From NCBI GenBank assembly GCA_034670405.1, contig JAXDDX010000090.1, forward strand, positions 146,001-210,000: 64,000 nt of DNA, written 5' to 3'. Below the pieces are notes generated by a model. The model did not search any database. It was not told the DNA's origin and saw nothing but the letters and a program-made list of their open reading frames with translations. A program made the position numbers and the translations under genes. The DNA is from Hoplostethus atlanticus (lineage: Eukaryota > Chordata > Actinopteri > Trachichthyiformes > Trachichthyidae). Of this stretch, positions 45,601 through 58,503 are shown in pieces (position 1 is the first letter of the stretch; every line of letters starts with the position of its first letter).

Positions 45601-45909
45601 CTATGGCGGCATATGAGTGACAAAATCCGCGAGCGCAATTGAGATCACCGCGCGCGTAATTCAAACAGCCGCGCACACATATTATTTTTGAGAGCGCTTT
45701 CACAGCACTCGCGCACAGAATATATCTGCTCGCGCGAGCAATATTGTAACCTGCGAGGAGAAATCCATGCTTTGAGCGTGCGCGCAGAATCCGAAGCAGC
45801 GCTCACAACTATCATTGCTCTCCTTCTCGCGAAACTTGTGTTTTTTCTTTTTGGCAGTAAGTGGGCGGACCCAGTCACAATGGTATCCCTAAATCTAATT
45901 GGTTACAGT
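45601..45909 (+). repeat. Left CpG-rich inverted arm
   Basis: It starts ctatggcggcatatgagtga and ends ctaattggttacagt. It pairs with 47080-47406. Confidence 0.95.
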
Positions 45910-46018
45910 CCTCGTCTTCAGTCCTCTCGCAACCAGAGACAGCTCGCCTTCAAAGTAAAAGTTGCGCGTTTTGAAGGGTGTTGGCTGCAGCAGCGGTCAA
46001 TTTAAGGAGAGCTAAACT

Positions 46019-46385
46019 CTACCCTGACTCTTCCCCTTAGCCATGCCTATTTGTCGTCAATTATGTGTCTGAGCTCTTGTTTATTGGCTCTTGTTCATTT
46101 GATACACTTATTTGTCTTAGCTCTTGCTTATTTGGTTCACTTATTTGTCTTAGCTCTTGTTTATTTGATTCTCTTATTTGTCTCATTTGTTTAAGATATA
46201 GTAGGTTGCTAACTTATTGCACTCTTACCTTAACACTAGTTATGCTCTTAGTTGCTTGTTTAGGAAGGAAATGCACTTACGATTTCTGGTGACTAGTAGT
46301 TTTCTTGCCTACCTATGTTGAATGCACTTATTGTAAGTCGCTTTGGATAAAAGCGTCTGCTAAATGACTGTAATGTAATGTAATG
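46019..46385 (+). mobile_element. LINE 3' tail with (TGTAA)n end
   Basis: It shares its sequence order with 35810-36017 (ccctgactcttccccttagc, gagctcttgtttatt, tagttgcttgtttaggaagg) and ends with gtcgctttggataaaagcgt and a tgtaatgtaatg tail, the conserved 3' end of fish L2-type LINEs and related SINEs. Confidence 0.75.
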
Positions 46386-47079
46386 TAAACTAAATAAATA
46401 AACAAATAGCCTAAAGAATGCACATAATTCATAACTGTTATACAGTAATATTTCTGCCACTTTCCCACAACTGATTGTGAATAAATTGCCAAAGGGTGCG
46501 AACACTGGAATTATTATAGAGTGCTGTGATTCATGTATGTATGTAATGATTCATGTATATATATTCATCAACGTATTTATTTAATTAAGGCTACTTAGGC
46601 CGAATCACATTTCTCATTTTCACCCCTACGACTCGTTTTCGAGTGCCCCTCGCCCTTCGGCTTGGCCCTCGGAACAGAGTCACAAGGGGTAGTGGTTGAA
46701 ATCTCCCCCTATGAAACGGGACAACCCTTCAAGACCCTGATACGTCATCGATGACGTTTACGTAAACAGACGCGACGAGTTTGTTATCGGACATTACACA
46801 CATCACAGTGACATTTGCCATTCATCTGATGGAGATAGAGAAGCATGGACGCTCGCGATTCGTTCACAACCTATACGTTTCACGCTATCAATCGATCAAA
46901 CAAGTCATTAAATAAAAGACCACTGCTTAATTACCAGTCCACTTCATGACAGAGGTCAAGGTATCAAGGTATTCAAGTGGACATAACTCTTTTTTTTCTT
47001 CCATCAACCACTTCACAGAGCATAAAGCTTTATTGTTTCTCCTTCCTTGTTTACTTGCACCGATACAAAAAGGCCAATC

Positions 47080-47406
47080 ACTGTAACCAATTAGATTTAG
47101 GGATACAATTGTGACTGGGTCCACCCACTTAGTGCCAAAAAGAAAAAACACTTGCGAGCGAGCAGGTGAAAGTTTCGCGAGCAGGAGAGCAATGATAGTT
47201 GTGCGCGCTGCTTCGGATTCTGCGCGCACGCTCAAAGCATGGATTTCTCCTCGCAGGTTACAATATTGCTCGCGCGAGCAGATATATTCTGCGCGCGAGT
47301 GCTGTGAAAGCGCTCTCAAAAATAATATGTGTGCGCGGCTGTTTGAATTACGCGCGCGGTGATCTCAATTGCGCTCGCTGATTTTGTTACTCATATGCCG
47401 CCATAG
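47080..47406 (-). repeat. Right CpG-rich inverted arm
   Basis: The reverse complement of the left arm with a handful of differences and one extra stretch of about 18 bases (cacctgctcgctcgcaag on the minus strand). Confidence 0.95.
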
Positions 47407-47494
47407 AGGTCCTTCAAACTTTCAAAAATTCAAACATTACCTCTTGCTGCCACTTGGGACCGCCAAAGTGCGAATTTGTCTAGTGCAGCTTTAA

Positions 47495-49153
47495 GTAAAT
47501 TAGCTTTGCTCAACCATGCCTTACAAAAGTTACATTCAGTTGGACGTTGACTTTCTGAATGGTTATGAAAAAGAATTGTAGTAATCCTATGCAGTAATTT
47601 ATAATCCCTGTTTGTAAAGCATTTTTCTTGCCTCACAAATCCTTGGTTTTCGTTTCCCTACGGTAACCTACAAAGCACAAAAACTTAACTAACCTTAATT
47701 GTCATTAAGTTCATAACGAGGAGGAGCTGCTGGTGCATACCTTTTTATGAATATTGAATGCATACATTTTCGAGTGCAATGTTGAGGAAATGTAGCTCAC
47801 CTTATCTCCGATGGTGGTGTCGGACAAACATCAATGGTCAGGCTGTCAGAGCCGTTGTCCCCGAGCATGGCACTTTATACATTACAACATCTCTACCCAT
47901 GGGTTTGCATGTACTGCTGCCATTTAATTCACTAAATTGTTTGTCAATCTTCACTTTTGGCTGATAAAGCTTGGCAGCTAGTTTTGTTGGAAGGAAATGA
48001 GACTATGAAATCTCTTTTCAGATTTCAGGAAGCCCTACAAAAAATAAACTGCTGAAGAAAAATGAAAAAGAAATGAGGAGCACTACAGAACTATATAAAA
48101 AAAAATAGTTTCAAAAAAGTTCATGGAAAACGGGCAAATAATTCATAACAAAAACTGGTATTTGATTCTAAGGAAAATAGTGAAAAATGTCAAAACTTCA
48201 GCTCATCCATGATCTGAAGCCATTCTCCAAATAATAACGAAGACTTAACTCTTTGAGGTGAAACATTATACAGTAGGAAGCCTAACTCCAGTAGCTCTGT
48301 GCTTGGTCACTACTCTGTCTGAGGTGTCAGGTCTCTAGTATACCAGTGTAGCCCCGGTCGGAGTCAGCTGAGTTACGTCACCCTCATCAGCATCTGTCAT
48401 TATTGATGTGGGAGGTGGCTAGAGAGAGGGAATTGCCCAGAGAATGCACCCATCAGTGGTAGATGTGAAAATATTGGTGTTCCTCTGATGGAACAAGTCA
48501 GGAAACCTCTCCACCCACTATCAATCAATAAATCCAGGGCCGGCTCTTTCAGTGCACTGCCATGTCGTTACAGGTTTTTTAGTAGGCTCTGGTGTAGCAC
48601 TATGCAAAATACTCTCCTGTCTGCTGTCATGCCTTGACATTTTTGAGTTATGTGTTTTTACAGCTTTTAAAGTTTTACATTGCCAGCTTTTCTCACTGAA
48701 GCCAATCAGAAGTAGCTTGTCAACAATCGTAAAAGGCCATGAAGAAGCATGACTTTAACTTCTATTACTGACTGCTGGGTGTCTGTTTTAAACTCAATAC
48801 TTTTTAAATGATTTCTTGGCATCCTCTGTGCCCTGATAGCGCCGTCCCCTTTGAGGATCCCTTAAAACTCAACTGTTGTCAGACTACTATTAATACCACT
48901 CCAATTATTCAGAGACCGATCAAACAGGGCAATTAATTTCCTTTGGGTTTTTGTGACTCAACAATTCAGACCCTATTCCATGTGAAATGTGACGGTAAAC
49001 ACGGCTTGATTTACATTTTCAGTACCTCAAGGCTGTTTTATCCCCACAGAAACTCGAAGGTTGGAATCAGGTCAGTAGGATGCAAAAACTGACTGCATGT
49101 TGACAGCACAGCTATAGAATTTATACAGATGCACACTAATGGGACATAGTATA
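47495..49153. other. Intergenic, no gene seen
   Basis: No recognisable exon or element end. Confidence 0.4.
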
Positions 49154-49325
49154 TGTTACGGGTCTTAGATGGCACATTACTGCCATCTATTGGAATTTGT
49201 CTAGTACTGCACTAGCTACTGTGTATGACTGTGACTGCTGCATACCCGGATGTCAGTTTTGGTTTTGCTTAACATGAATCGTCAACTGCATCAATGACTC
49301 GGTCTCCTCATTTAACATCCAAACA
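49154..49325 (+). repeat. 5' LTR of the 49 kb Ty3/gypsy element
   Basis: It begins TGTTACGGG. The end is either TTAACA at 49317 or CAAACA at 49325, just before the primer site. Confidence 0.8.
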
Positions 49326-52300
49326 TGGTGTCAGAAGTGGCCTAGCTGTTCAGGAACTCCACGAGATGACGCCTAATGTACCGAGTATCGACACGAATGC
49401 GACCGTGAGTGAATGATGCGACGTTCGCTTTCTTAGTCCGAAGTGACGTTACAGTTAGCTTGCCAGTTTCAGTGTATTAGCGTAGTGCTAGCACCTAATC
49501 ATGGCTACAACATAATTCCCCCTCCCGTTTCAATGAAGCTCAGCGGAGACTGGAGTGCAAACTGGGACATCTTCAGGGCAGAATTTGAAGATTACAGTTT
49601 AGCAACGGGACTGCAGGGGAAATCAGCGGTGGTCCGAGCAGCTACTCTGAGGAGTATAATGGGTCCTGAATGCCGACATGTGTACAAGCACAATCTGGAT
49701 TTAACTGACGCTCAGCAAGAAAACGTGACTGCAATTCTGGACGTGCTAGAGGGCTATTTCAAACCCGCTAAGAATGTGATTTATGAACGATACGTTTTTG
49801 GCTGTTGCAAACAGGAAGACGGTGAGTCTATCGACAGTTTTGTCACTCGTTTGAGGGAAAAGGCCGCAACATGCGAATATGGGGCCCTAAGAGACGAATT
49901 GATAAGGGACAAAGTAGTACTTGGCATAGCCAATGAGGGCACACGCAGACGTTTGATGAGAGAGAAAGATTTGACACTGGTTGCAGCTGTGGAGACATGC
50001 CGTGCTGCAGAGCTGACGGACATGAGGCTGAGGTCCATGGAGCAAGAGAGGCCACATACGGACAGTGTCAATGCTACATTCAGGCAGCCATTCAAAAAAT
50101 TCCCTCCTGTCACAGTAAAGCAACAGCGACAGTATACTTCTGCCACAGATGGCCCCTCTGCATGCAGATACTGATACATGGTATTTCACATGGGCGGGGA
50201 AAAGAGCAATGTCCAGCATATGGGAAAGCGTGCAAAGCCTGTGGCACAGCTAACCACTTTGCAAGGGTGTGCATCAAAACCAAGAGAACGGAGGCACGGG
50301 TTCACTCCATGGAAAATTCAATCCCTGACCAGGAAAGCGATTGCACTGAAAATGATGTTTATTCAAACGAATGCATTGGGGCTGTAGGAGCTAATGGAAG
50401 AAAGTGGTTCATCACTCTCCAACTGAAGAATAACAAACAGCGATGCCAGCTCGATTCAGGAGCCACGTGTGACGTCATGAGCCTTAAAGACAAACTCATG
50501 CCAAGTAGCACCAAACTTAAGCTTTACTCAGGCCAGTTGATGACCTCCATGGGTCTGTTTGTGACGGAGTGTGTTGTGCGCGGCTGCAGACACACCCTAG
50601 AATTTGAAGTAGTCGAAACTAGTCAACAGCCATTGCTCTCAGGGTCCACATGTGAGCGCCTCGGGCTTATTCATTTTACCATCCTGGCAGACCTCAACAC
50701 TGTAGACAATATCCAGGCTGGGCCCCTGAGTAAAGAGACACTCATTGGCAAATACCAGGATGTTTTCACTGCACCGGTTGAATCCATACCAGGTGAGGTG
50801 CACTTTGAGTTAGATGCAGCAATTCAGCCAGTCCAGTGTGCACCCCGCAACGTCCCAGTCGCCATGAAGAAGGCAGTGAAGGTTCAGCTCGACAAATACG
50901 AAGTGGAGGGCCACATCACCGGAAACGGTGGTTGAAACTCCCCTTCGGCGTCTCAGTGGCTCCAGAGGTGTACCAACGGAAACAGCACAAGCTGCTGGCA
51001 GGACTCAATGGGGTGGAGCCCATAGCAGACGACATCCTCATTGTGGGCTGTGGCGAAACAGATGAGGAGGCAGACCGCGACCATGATGCCAAGCTGCTGG
51101 CCCTCATGGACAGATGTAGACAGGTCAAGCTACGGCTTAGCATAAAAAAGCTCCAATTCAAAACACGACACAGCAGTGAAGGAGGTAAAACAGCTGGTGA
51201 CTACAACAAATAGAGAAGGAATGCCTCAGCATTGTGTTTGCATGCCAACGCTTTCATCATTACCTGTACGGACGTGACAACATTACTGCAGAGACTGATC
51301 ACAAGCCCCCCATCGCTATATTTAGCAAGCCCCTTCTGAATGCCCCGAAGCGTCTGCAGAGCATGCTGCTGGCTTTACAGAGCTACAATCTCAAGGTAGT
51401 GTATAAGCCAGGGCCGGAGATGTATGTGAGTGACACGCTTAGCAGGGCCACTGTGACAGACACACACACAAGCTCCGTGCACGACGGGCACACTGTCTGC
51501 AGCTTGAGAACAGAGCAGTTGGTAGTGGAGCACATCAACCAGGCTGACTATCTCAATGTCACAGACCGGCGACTCATACTGATTCGACAGCACACAGACA
51601 AAGATGAGCAGCTCCAGGCTGTGAAATCAGTGACTCTAAGGGGCTGGCCTGACCTCAAAGACGAAACTCCTCTAGAGGTGAGAGAATATTGGAAAAATTG
51701 CAAAGAAGTTATGCAAGAAAGCTCTTCGTGAGGGCAATGACACTTGGAAGGCAATCCTACAGTGGCGCAACACGCCAACGGAGGGCATGGACAGCAGTCC
51801 GGCACAGCACCTGATGTCGAGGCATCTGAAGACAGCACTGCCTGTGGCCAACAGGCTCCTGGAGCCATGTGTGGTGACAGGTGTATTGGACAAGCTGCGT
51901 CACAGGAGGCAGGTCTCCAAAGTAATCTACGACAACTCAGCAAGGGATTTACCCGAGCTCACGGTAGGCGAAGCAGTGCGGATGAAGCCGCTACCAGGTG
52001 ACCGGACAGGCATCTGGAGACGAGGGTCCTGTGTACAGAAGGTTGCCCCACGGTCTTACTTGGTAGAAGTGGAGGGATCACTATACCGCCGAAACAGAGC
52101 CGACCTGCGTGTGGCGGAGCCAACACCGCCACAGAACTCTGAAATTTATGTGGAAAGCATGCCGATGGACCGACCCCCCACGTGCCATGGGGGACCGGAG
52201 GCACTGGGCAAAGAGCTGGGTGGTCACAGGGCGTGCACTGCCTCGCCCTACAACACCCCACTCAGACATTCCAACAACTTGCCTGCTCATGCTCCTACAT

Positions 52301-52578
52301 CCACTCCGGAAAGGCCCCCTGCCCTGTCACGCTGTGGACGGCTGTCCCGGCCTCCTGACAGGCTTAATCTGTAGTTTTCTTCTACAAAGGACTAGGTTCG
52401 TTCTACTTGTACTGTGAAAAAAATAAATAAAATTTAAAAAAGACTGATTGTATGCTGACAAGATCTGTCATTTTGTTGAAAGTCAGTTGTATTACTTGAG
52501 TTGTTCCAGTAGTTAATGGTTACACTATGGCTTAGTTATAATACCAAATGAAACTCCTCTTATTTCAGAAAGGGAAGA

Positions 52579-52725
52579 TGTTACGGGTCTTAGATGGCAC
52601 ATTACTGCCATCTATTGGAATTCGTCTAGTACTGCACTAGCTACTGTGTATGACTGTGACTGCTGCATACCCGGATGTCAGTTTTGGTTTTGCTTAACAT
52701 GAATCGTCAACTGCATCAATGACTC
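52579..52725 (+). repeat. 3' LTR of the 49 kb Ty3/gypsy element, interrupted
   Basis: It matches 49154-49300 with one difference, then meets the left end of the 52.7 kb element at tgttaggg. Confidence 0.9.
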
Positions 52726-52791
52726 TGTTAGGGAGTGTAAGCCGAGAGACGTCGCTCAACCCTCCAAACAAATGGCACAGTCACAAAATAG
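52726..52791 (-). repeat. Terminal repeat, downstream copy
   Basis: 66 bp starting tgttagggagtgtaagccga, identical to 55861-55926. Confidence 0.92.
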
Positions 52792-55700
52792 AAACATTGC
52801 CAGGTTTCTTCCAGGCCTCCACTATGCCCTCCGAGTCATCTTCCTCTGACAACTGACGGACCAGAAGAGATGTATTCCTCGTGGCACCTTCTCTCTCTTT
52901 CCAAGCTTTCAGGAGATTGACATGATATCTCTGCTTCTTCTTCTGCTTCTCTGGGTGTAGCACCTCGTAGGTGGTTGGCCCCATCTTCCGCACCACCATG
53001 AAGGGACCCTGCCACTTTGCCAGGAGCTTGCTAGAACAGGATGGTAGGAGAAGCAAGACTTTATCACCTGGTTTGAACTCCCGCTGGCGAGCCTGCTTGT
53101 CATACCATGTCTTCTGGGCACTTTGGGCTTCCTGCATGTTGAGCTTAGCTTGCTCTTGGTACTGCTCCAGCCGGTCCCTCATCTGAAGGACATAGTGGAC
53201 AATCCCTTTCTCCTCAGAAGCTGCAGTTGACCCCTCCCAGCTTCGTTTCACCAGGTCCAGTGGTCCTTGCACTGGCCAGCCATACAGGAGTTCAAAGGGT
53301 GAAAAGCCTGTGGACGCCTGAGGCACTTCCCTGTAAGGGAACAGGAGAAATGGTAACCACTTGTCCCAGTCTTTCCCGGTGTCTGAGACAAACTTCTTGA
53401 GCATCCTCTTGAGAGTCTGATTAAACCTCTCCACCAGGCCATCTGTCTCAGGATGGTAAGGAGTCGTCTTGATGGCAGTAATCCCCAGTTCTTTGTGCAG
53501 CTGCCCCATCAGACGAGAGGTGAAGTTGGTTCCCCGGTCGGTCAGGATCTCCTCCGGGATGCCTACACCGGAAAACAACTGGACAAGGGCACTGATCACT
53601 TTTGGGGTGGTGATGGAATGCAGAGGAAAAGCTTCAGGGAAGCGAGTGGCATAATCACACACGACAAGGATGTACTGATACCCTGAACTGCTCTTCTCCA
53701 ATGGCCCCACGATGTCCATCACAATCCGCTAGAACGGACTAGTGATGACCGGCATTGGTTGCAAGGGAGCTCGGTTGGACCTGCGGACAGCACTGGTTTT
53801 CTGGCACTCTGAACATGTGTTGCAGTATGCTTGCACATCAGTGTACATGGAGGGCCAAAAAAAACGATAGCCTAACCTAAGGTAGGTGTTATGATGCCCT
53901 AAATGTCCTGCCCACGGGATTGTGTGTGCAAGATGGAGAACAACTGGTCTGCAACTACTGGGTACCACCAACTTTCTATCTGCCTCTTCCCCCTGGTACA
54001 GTATGTTGTCATATATGGAAAACACAGAACCCCCTGAAACTGCAGTGTGGTTTTCCCCAGACACGGCCTTGTCATACAGTGGTTTGATAGACGGGTCAGA
54101 CTGTTGCAGGGTTACAATATCATCAGGGACCTCCCATTTAACCTTTAACCCAGACATCTCATCAGGCAAAGTTACAGGTACGGGGGAACCTACATGTTTT
54201 TCAAACCGTCGTTGTTGGCGTGACTTTCTGGGCCCTTTGGTTCCACCCTCGCACAGACTATCACACAAGTCAGGCAGTGGTTGTAACCCAGTCTTGGCCT
54301 TGGAGCCAAGAGCATATCCACCGGTAGGTTCTTTACTACACCCACAGTCAACAGGTACTTCTGCTTGTCCACCTCCACAGTGAGCTCTGCCCAAGGCTCA
54401 GGCTTACAGTCACCATGCACACACTGAACTATGGTCTGTTTGCTATAATCTGCTGCACAAGTGGGGACATGACTACTATTTATTAAGGTCATGGAGCTAC
54501 CAGAATCTAGGAGAGCTGTAACTGGTTTACCATTAACTTTCACAGGTACCCTCATAGATTCTCCCCCCCTCTCCTGGTCCTCACCATCATCATAGTCAAT
54601 GCAGTCCTCTTCTCTTGGCACATAGCATAACCCCGACAGTTTTGGTCTTTTAAGTGGGCATAGCGACGCTTTGTGCCCTGGCTGCTGGCAGTGGTAGCAG
54701 ACAAAGCCTCTGTGGCCTGTCTGATCTGTACCCCCTTTCTCACCCCCTGAAGGTAATTACCTTCAGTGTCCCTGAGGTTACTGGGGTTCTTGGGGTCTCG
54801 AGGGGCTGGTCGGAAGGGCACCCCCTTGCGGGCATTAAGGTACTGCAAGGCGAGTCTTGCCGCAGTGAGTCCGTCGTTTGGTTTGTGCTCCCGAACCCAG
54901 GTTCTTGTGTCCGGAGGAAGCACTCGCAGCAGCTGCTCCAAGATGACCGTCTCTCCAATCTCCTCTTTTGTCCGTTGCTCTGGTCTAATCCAATGCCGGT
55001 AGAGACCCTTGAGGCGATGATATGTCTCCATTGGTGACTCCCCGGCTGGTGTTGTACTGGACCGGAAGCGTAGATGGTAGGTCTCAGGTGAAATGTCAAA
55101 CTTGAACAGCAGCGCCTCCTTCAGCTATATATTGTATATATTGGTATATATTGGACCCCTCCTCATCCATGGCAGTATAGGCCTCCAGGGCTTTGCCAGT
55201 CAACAGGGGAGCCAGCCGGCAGGCCCACTCCTCCTCTGGCCACTGCCAAGTCCTTGCCATGCACTCGAAACGCAGGAGATAGTTCTCAATATCCTCACCT
55301 TGCTGGTAGACAGGCATCTTTGGCTCCTTTCGCAGGAATGGCTGCTGGTTGGCCCCTTGGGACTGGTCAGCTGGATGGACAGGGAAGGCCCTCTGACCTT
55401 GGGTACTGCTTGGGCTGTTGAACAGTGATGTTCGTCTGGCTCCTGGTGTTGGTGGTTCCAGCCTTGGGCTTCCACCGCCTAGACTGGAGCACCCTCTGGT
55501 GGACTGCGCGGCTGCTTCAGGATGGTTAGTAGTTTGCATGGTGGTCCGCAGGCCCCGGATTTCCTCCCGAAGAGCATCATCTCTTCGCTGCTGAACAGAG
55601 AGAAAGTCCTGGAATAAGCTCACCAATGAGGGTTCTACAGCTGGAGATGAGGCTTCATGCTGAGAGCTGTACTTGGGCCTAGCTCCCCGCACCTCAAAGT

Positions 55701-55860
55701 CCTGCACAAACTCTTCCTCCTCTGATGTCACCGCAGTTTCCCAGTCATCTACTTCACTCTTAGCACTGGAGGGTTTTGCTTGGGACCGAAGCCCGGGACC
55801 GAAGTCCTTTCGAAAAGGACACACCGTTTTGAGACTGGCCATCCCACCGCTGCCACCAAA

Positions 55861-56227
55861 TGTTAGGGAGTGTAAGCCGAGAGACGTCGCTCAACCCTCC
55901 AAACAAATGGCACAGTCACAAAATAGCAGTTGTAGTGCAAGGTGATTTATTGGTGCTCCCAAAATCCAAAACAATGTGCAAAAGTGAGTGTCCAAAAAGG
56001 GAAAACTATTTACATATATACAGCCACGAAAATCCAACATCCAAATCCAACATCCAGATCCACAATATCCACAACATCCACAACATCCACAATGACCACA
56101 GGAGCAGCAATAATGGTACTTTCCTGGGCACAACCCGACTGCTTCTCCCTGGAGAGGGACCCATATAAGTACTCCTGGCCCCACCCCCAGAACATACCAA
56201 CTATCAAAATAAATACTCCCTCCATTA
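55861..56227 (-). repeat. LTR, upstream copy
   Basis: On the element strand it probably runs from TGTAATGGAGGG to CCCTAACA, with a cttatatggg TATA-like box. The outer end is a guess. It holds a minisatellite of catccacaa-type units at about 56034-56100. Confidence 0.5.
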
Positions 56228-57148
56228 CAGTAGTTATGTATGTATATATATAATGTATATTATTAATTACAATATTATATATATGTAATGACACACTCCA
56301 CACATAAAAGGCCTGCATAAACACCAAAATACAATAACTCGATAAACCGATAAATATCGGCCCATTCCAAACTAATGCGCATGCGTGAGGCGGGAAATGG
56401 CACTATAGCCAGCCCGGACACGGCGGCTCGCTTTAGGACCCAGCGGCCGCCACCTGACTACACACAGGAGAAGAGGAGAATGAAAGACAGCAAAACGATT
56501 CTTACCTCGGTAGTTGTAATATTGAAAATAAACGATGGAGTGATTATACTGGTACCTATATCATTAATGTGGGGAAATGGGAAAATGTACCGGTTAGATT
56601 GTATTGCGTGCACTGGCTACAAAAGCGGGACTGTTTGTGTATGCGAGTGTGTATAATGGCGTGCCTCTACCCAGTGCTGCCCACCGCCAGCACTTTTGAA
56701 AACTTCCAAATAGCCACCGTTTTGGAGCGTGAATATCCTCCTAGGTCAAGGTCATAAAATAATTTCGGTCCAGTGGCCCCCAAAAGAGCATTCTGGTTCT
56801 TGTTTCATGGCTCTATCTTGAACAGGTTTGAAGACCTATAGAGAAAACAACCCCCAAAGCAGCTTCCAGTACAGTAAGTACAACAGCACAAACTTTCAGT
56901 GGCTGGGGCATTGCATGATTGCAAGCTGACAAGTAAAGAGCAAATCTAAGGGGCAATAATACAATACTAAGAACCAAAAGTATAATTTTAGTCTTCTTTC
57001 AAGAACTTGTTTATTATCTGTGGGCCAGAATCCAAACTGCATCGCCAGCCAGTATCTGGTGTCTGGCACCACACTCCTGTGGTTTCAACAGCCTGAGACA
57101 CACTGCCTTTGACCTTTTTAATGGCTGACAGATCTCTGAAATAAATAG

Positions 57149-57150
<2 letters not shown>
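56228..57150. other. Intergenic, no gene seen
   Basis: It includes a GC-rich patch near 56380-56460 that has no recognised exon. The missing end of the interrupted 49 kb LTR was not found here. Confidence 0.35.
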
Positions 57151-57189
<39 letters not shown>

Positions 57190-57204
57190 TGTGTGTGTGT
57201 GTGT
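57151..57204. repeat. (GT)n microsatellite
   Basis: About 26 GT units with interruptions. Confidence 0.95.
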
Positions 57205-58455
57205 CTGGCGGGGATTTATGATCTTCGTGTCTCTTCAGCATCCTGTCACAGGCTTTTTCTTAGCTGAGACATATCAACGACCTGCATATTATCACAGTAC
57301 ACACTAAAACATGGTGTATGAACCACACAACCTCAATATACAGTGCAAAGAGGCAGTGTGAGACATACGATAGACAATAGACTATACATATCACTCTCAT
57401 ACTGCACATCGCATACAGTATGACTGCAACTGTCTAGTAGTGCATTGTCCCAGTACCATGAGGTAGTAATACTGAGATAATAAAAAGCATGGAGAGGGGC
57501 ATTGTTAGTAGTGCCAGATTGTCCAAATACCACTGATAAGAAATATCATGGTAGTAGGCATTAGTTATATAGGGTAAAAGTAGTGTAGCATCTTGGGTGG
57601 TCTGGGTCTGAATGGACCAGTAGTTTCACTACATGTAAACTACCAGTTTTGCTTCATTGAATTCAAACTTGATGGTTGTTTTTAGTAGTTTAATGTTTTT
57701 GTCATTTTGAGGTGGCAATAAAAAAATGCAACCACCAAGTAAATACTAATAACACTAATACAACTTTAAAAAAATGATCAAGTCAGATATTGCAAAGATG
57801 CTTATTTTGTCACTTTTGTCCTGTGAAGAAGCCAAATTGTGTGATATGACATGCAACAGAAAGTTACCGTTGGTTTGGATTCTGAGTTCTAGCGGGCCGT
57901 TACACACCAACACATATGGCATTGATAACGGGTAAAACACTGATGCTAATTTGCTATAAATGTTTCTGCCCCAAATACAAATAGCTTTCACGCTGCACTG
58001 CTGAGCGACCCATTTAGGATTAAAGGTTTGCTCATCTTCGCCTGCTCATGACCTGGGCTACGTCAAACGCAGGACAAACATCTGCGCAACACCATCAGAC
58101 CTTCTCCAGACCTCTGTGTGAACCAGAGCTGCGGCGATACCGGCTCACTGAGGCGGGTAACCTTGTCCTTCCTGGGCACAATGACAACGGTGGATCATCT
58201 GAAGAAGCTAGGGACTTTATTTGTGGACAGGCAGGGGTTAAAGATGCTGGTGATACTGATGGATGGTCACCTGGCGCCTTCATCTATGATGTCAACAAGT
58301 CAAAGGAAATGAGTCAACACGCTACAGCAGTGTGACCGAAAGAATGAATTCTGGCACGCGGTGATGGCATCTGGAGTGTGTTAAAATAACAGGCTGTTTC
58401 ATAAAGACCCTATCGGATGGCAAGGGGAAACAGGTTTAAACTCTCTTGCTATGTT

Positions 58456-58459
<4 letters not shown>
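57205..58459. other. Intergenic, no gene seen
   Basis: A 95-codon plus-strand frame at 58048-58335 has no recognisable motif. I do not support it as a gene. Confidence 0.4.

Positions 58460-58502
<43 letters not shown>
58460..58502. repeat. (CA)n microsatellite
   Basis: About 21 CA units. Confidence 0.95.

Positions 58503-58503
<1 letters not shown>

Larger units (their letters stand above)
45305..47494. mobile_element. Composite DNA element with long inverted arms
   Basis: The outer ends tttaaagttgtactaggca and, inverted, ttaaagctgcactagaca make imperfect terminal inverted repeats. Inside lie two near-identical inverted arms (45601-45909 and 47080-47406), rich in GCGCGC words. Between them are a LINE tail (46019-46385) and a stretch near 46590-46920 that also resembles a fish DNA-element body. 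The mirrored open frames of 105 and 130 codons follow from the inverted arms. No transposase is seen, so it would be non-autonomous. Confidence 0.6.
49154..52725 (+). mobile_element. Ty3/gypsy fossil with short LTRs, usual pol order
   Basis: Parts in order: 5' LTR (49154 to about 49325); primer site TGGTGTCAGAAGTGGC (49326-49341); gag from about 49530; a CCHC zinc knuckle (CKACGTANHFARVC) near 50260; protease with LDSGATCDVM near 50450; part of reverse transcriptase with ADDILIV near 51020; RNase H with AETDHKP near 51295; an integrase C-terminal part from about 51720; purine tract agaaagggaaga; 3' LTR from 52579. It is broken by several breaks. The LTRs differ at only 1 of about 147 comparable bases, so the insertion is recent. 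Its 3' LTR is interrupted by the next element. Confidence 0.85.
52726..56227 (-). mobile_element. Second Gmr1-like Ty3/gypsy fossil, nested in the 49 kb element's LTR
   Basis: A minus-strand element. Parts in element order: LTR from 55861 to about 56227; a primer site beginning TTGGTGGCAGCGG; gag from about 55842 to 54750 (YQQGEDIENYLLRFECMA); a zinc knuckle region near 54690; protease with LLDSGSSMTL near 54510; integrase from about 54050 to 52800 with an HHCC finger, LTDRGTNFTSRL and a chromodomain-like or GPF/Y end; then a 66 bp terminal repeat (52726-52791) identical to 55861-55926. Integrase follows protease, as in Gmr1-like elements. Reverse transcriptase and RNase H are not recognised. 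Broken, several breaks. Identical end repeats suggest a recent insertion. Confidence 0.8.

Noticed and set aside
46927-47362. Frames of 130 and 83 codons, mirrored near 45645-46005
   Set aside because: They are the two strands of the long inverted arms. Their likeness comes from the palindrome, not from selection.
56228-56800. Remaining piece of the interrupted LTR of the 49 kb element
   Set aside because: The expected continuation ggtctcctcatttaaca was not found to the right of the inserted element, so its far junction stays unresolved.
58048-58335. 95-codon plus-strand frame
   Set aside because: No known motif and no supporting exon; it lies in microsatellite-rich intergenic DNA.
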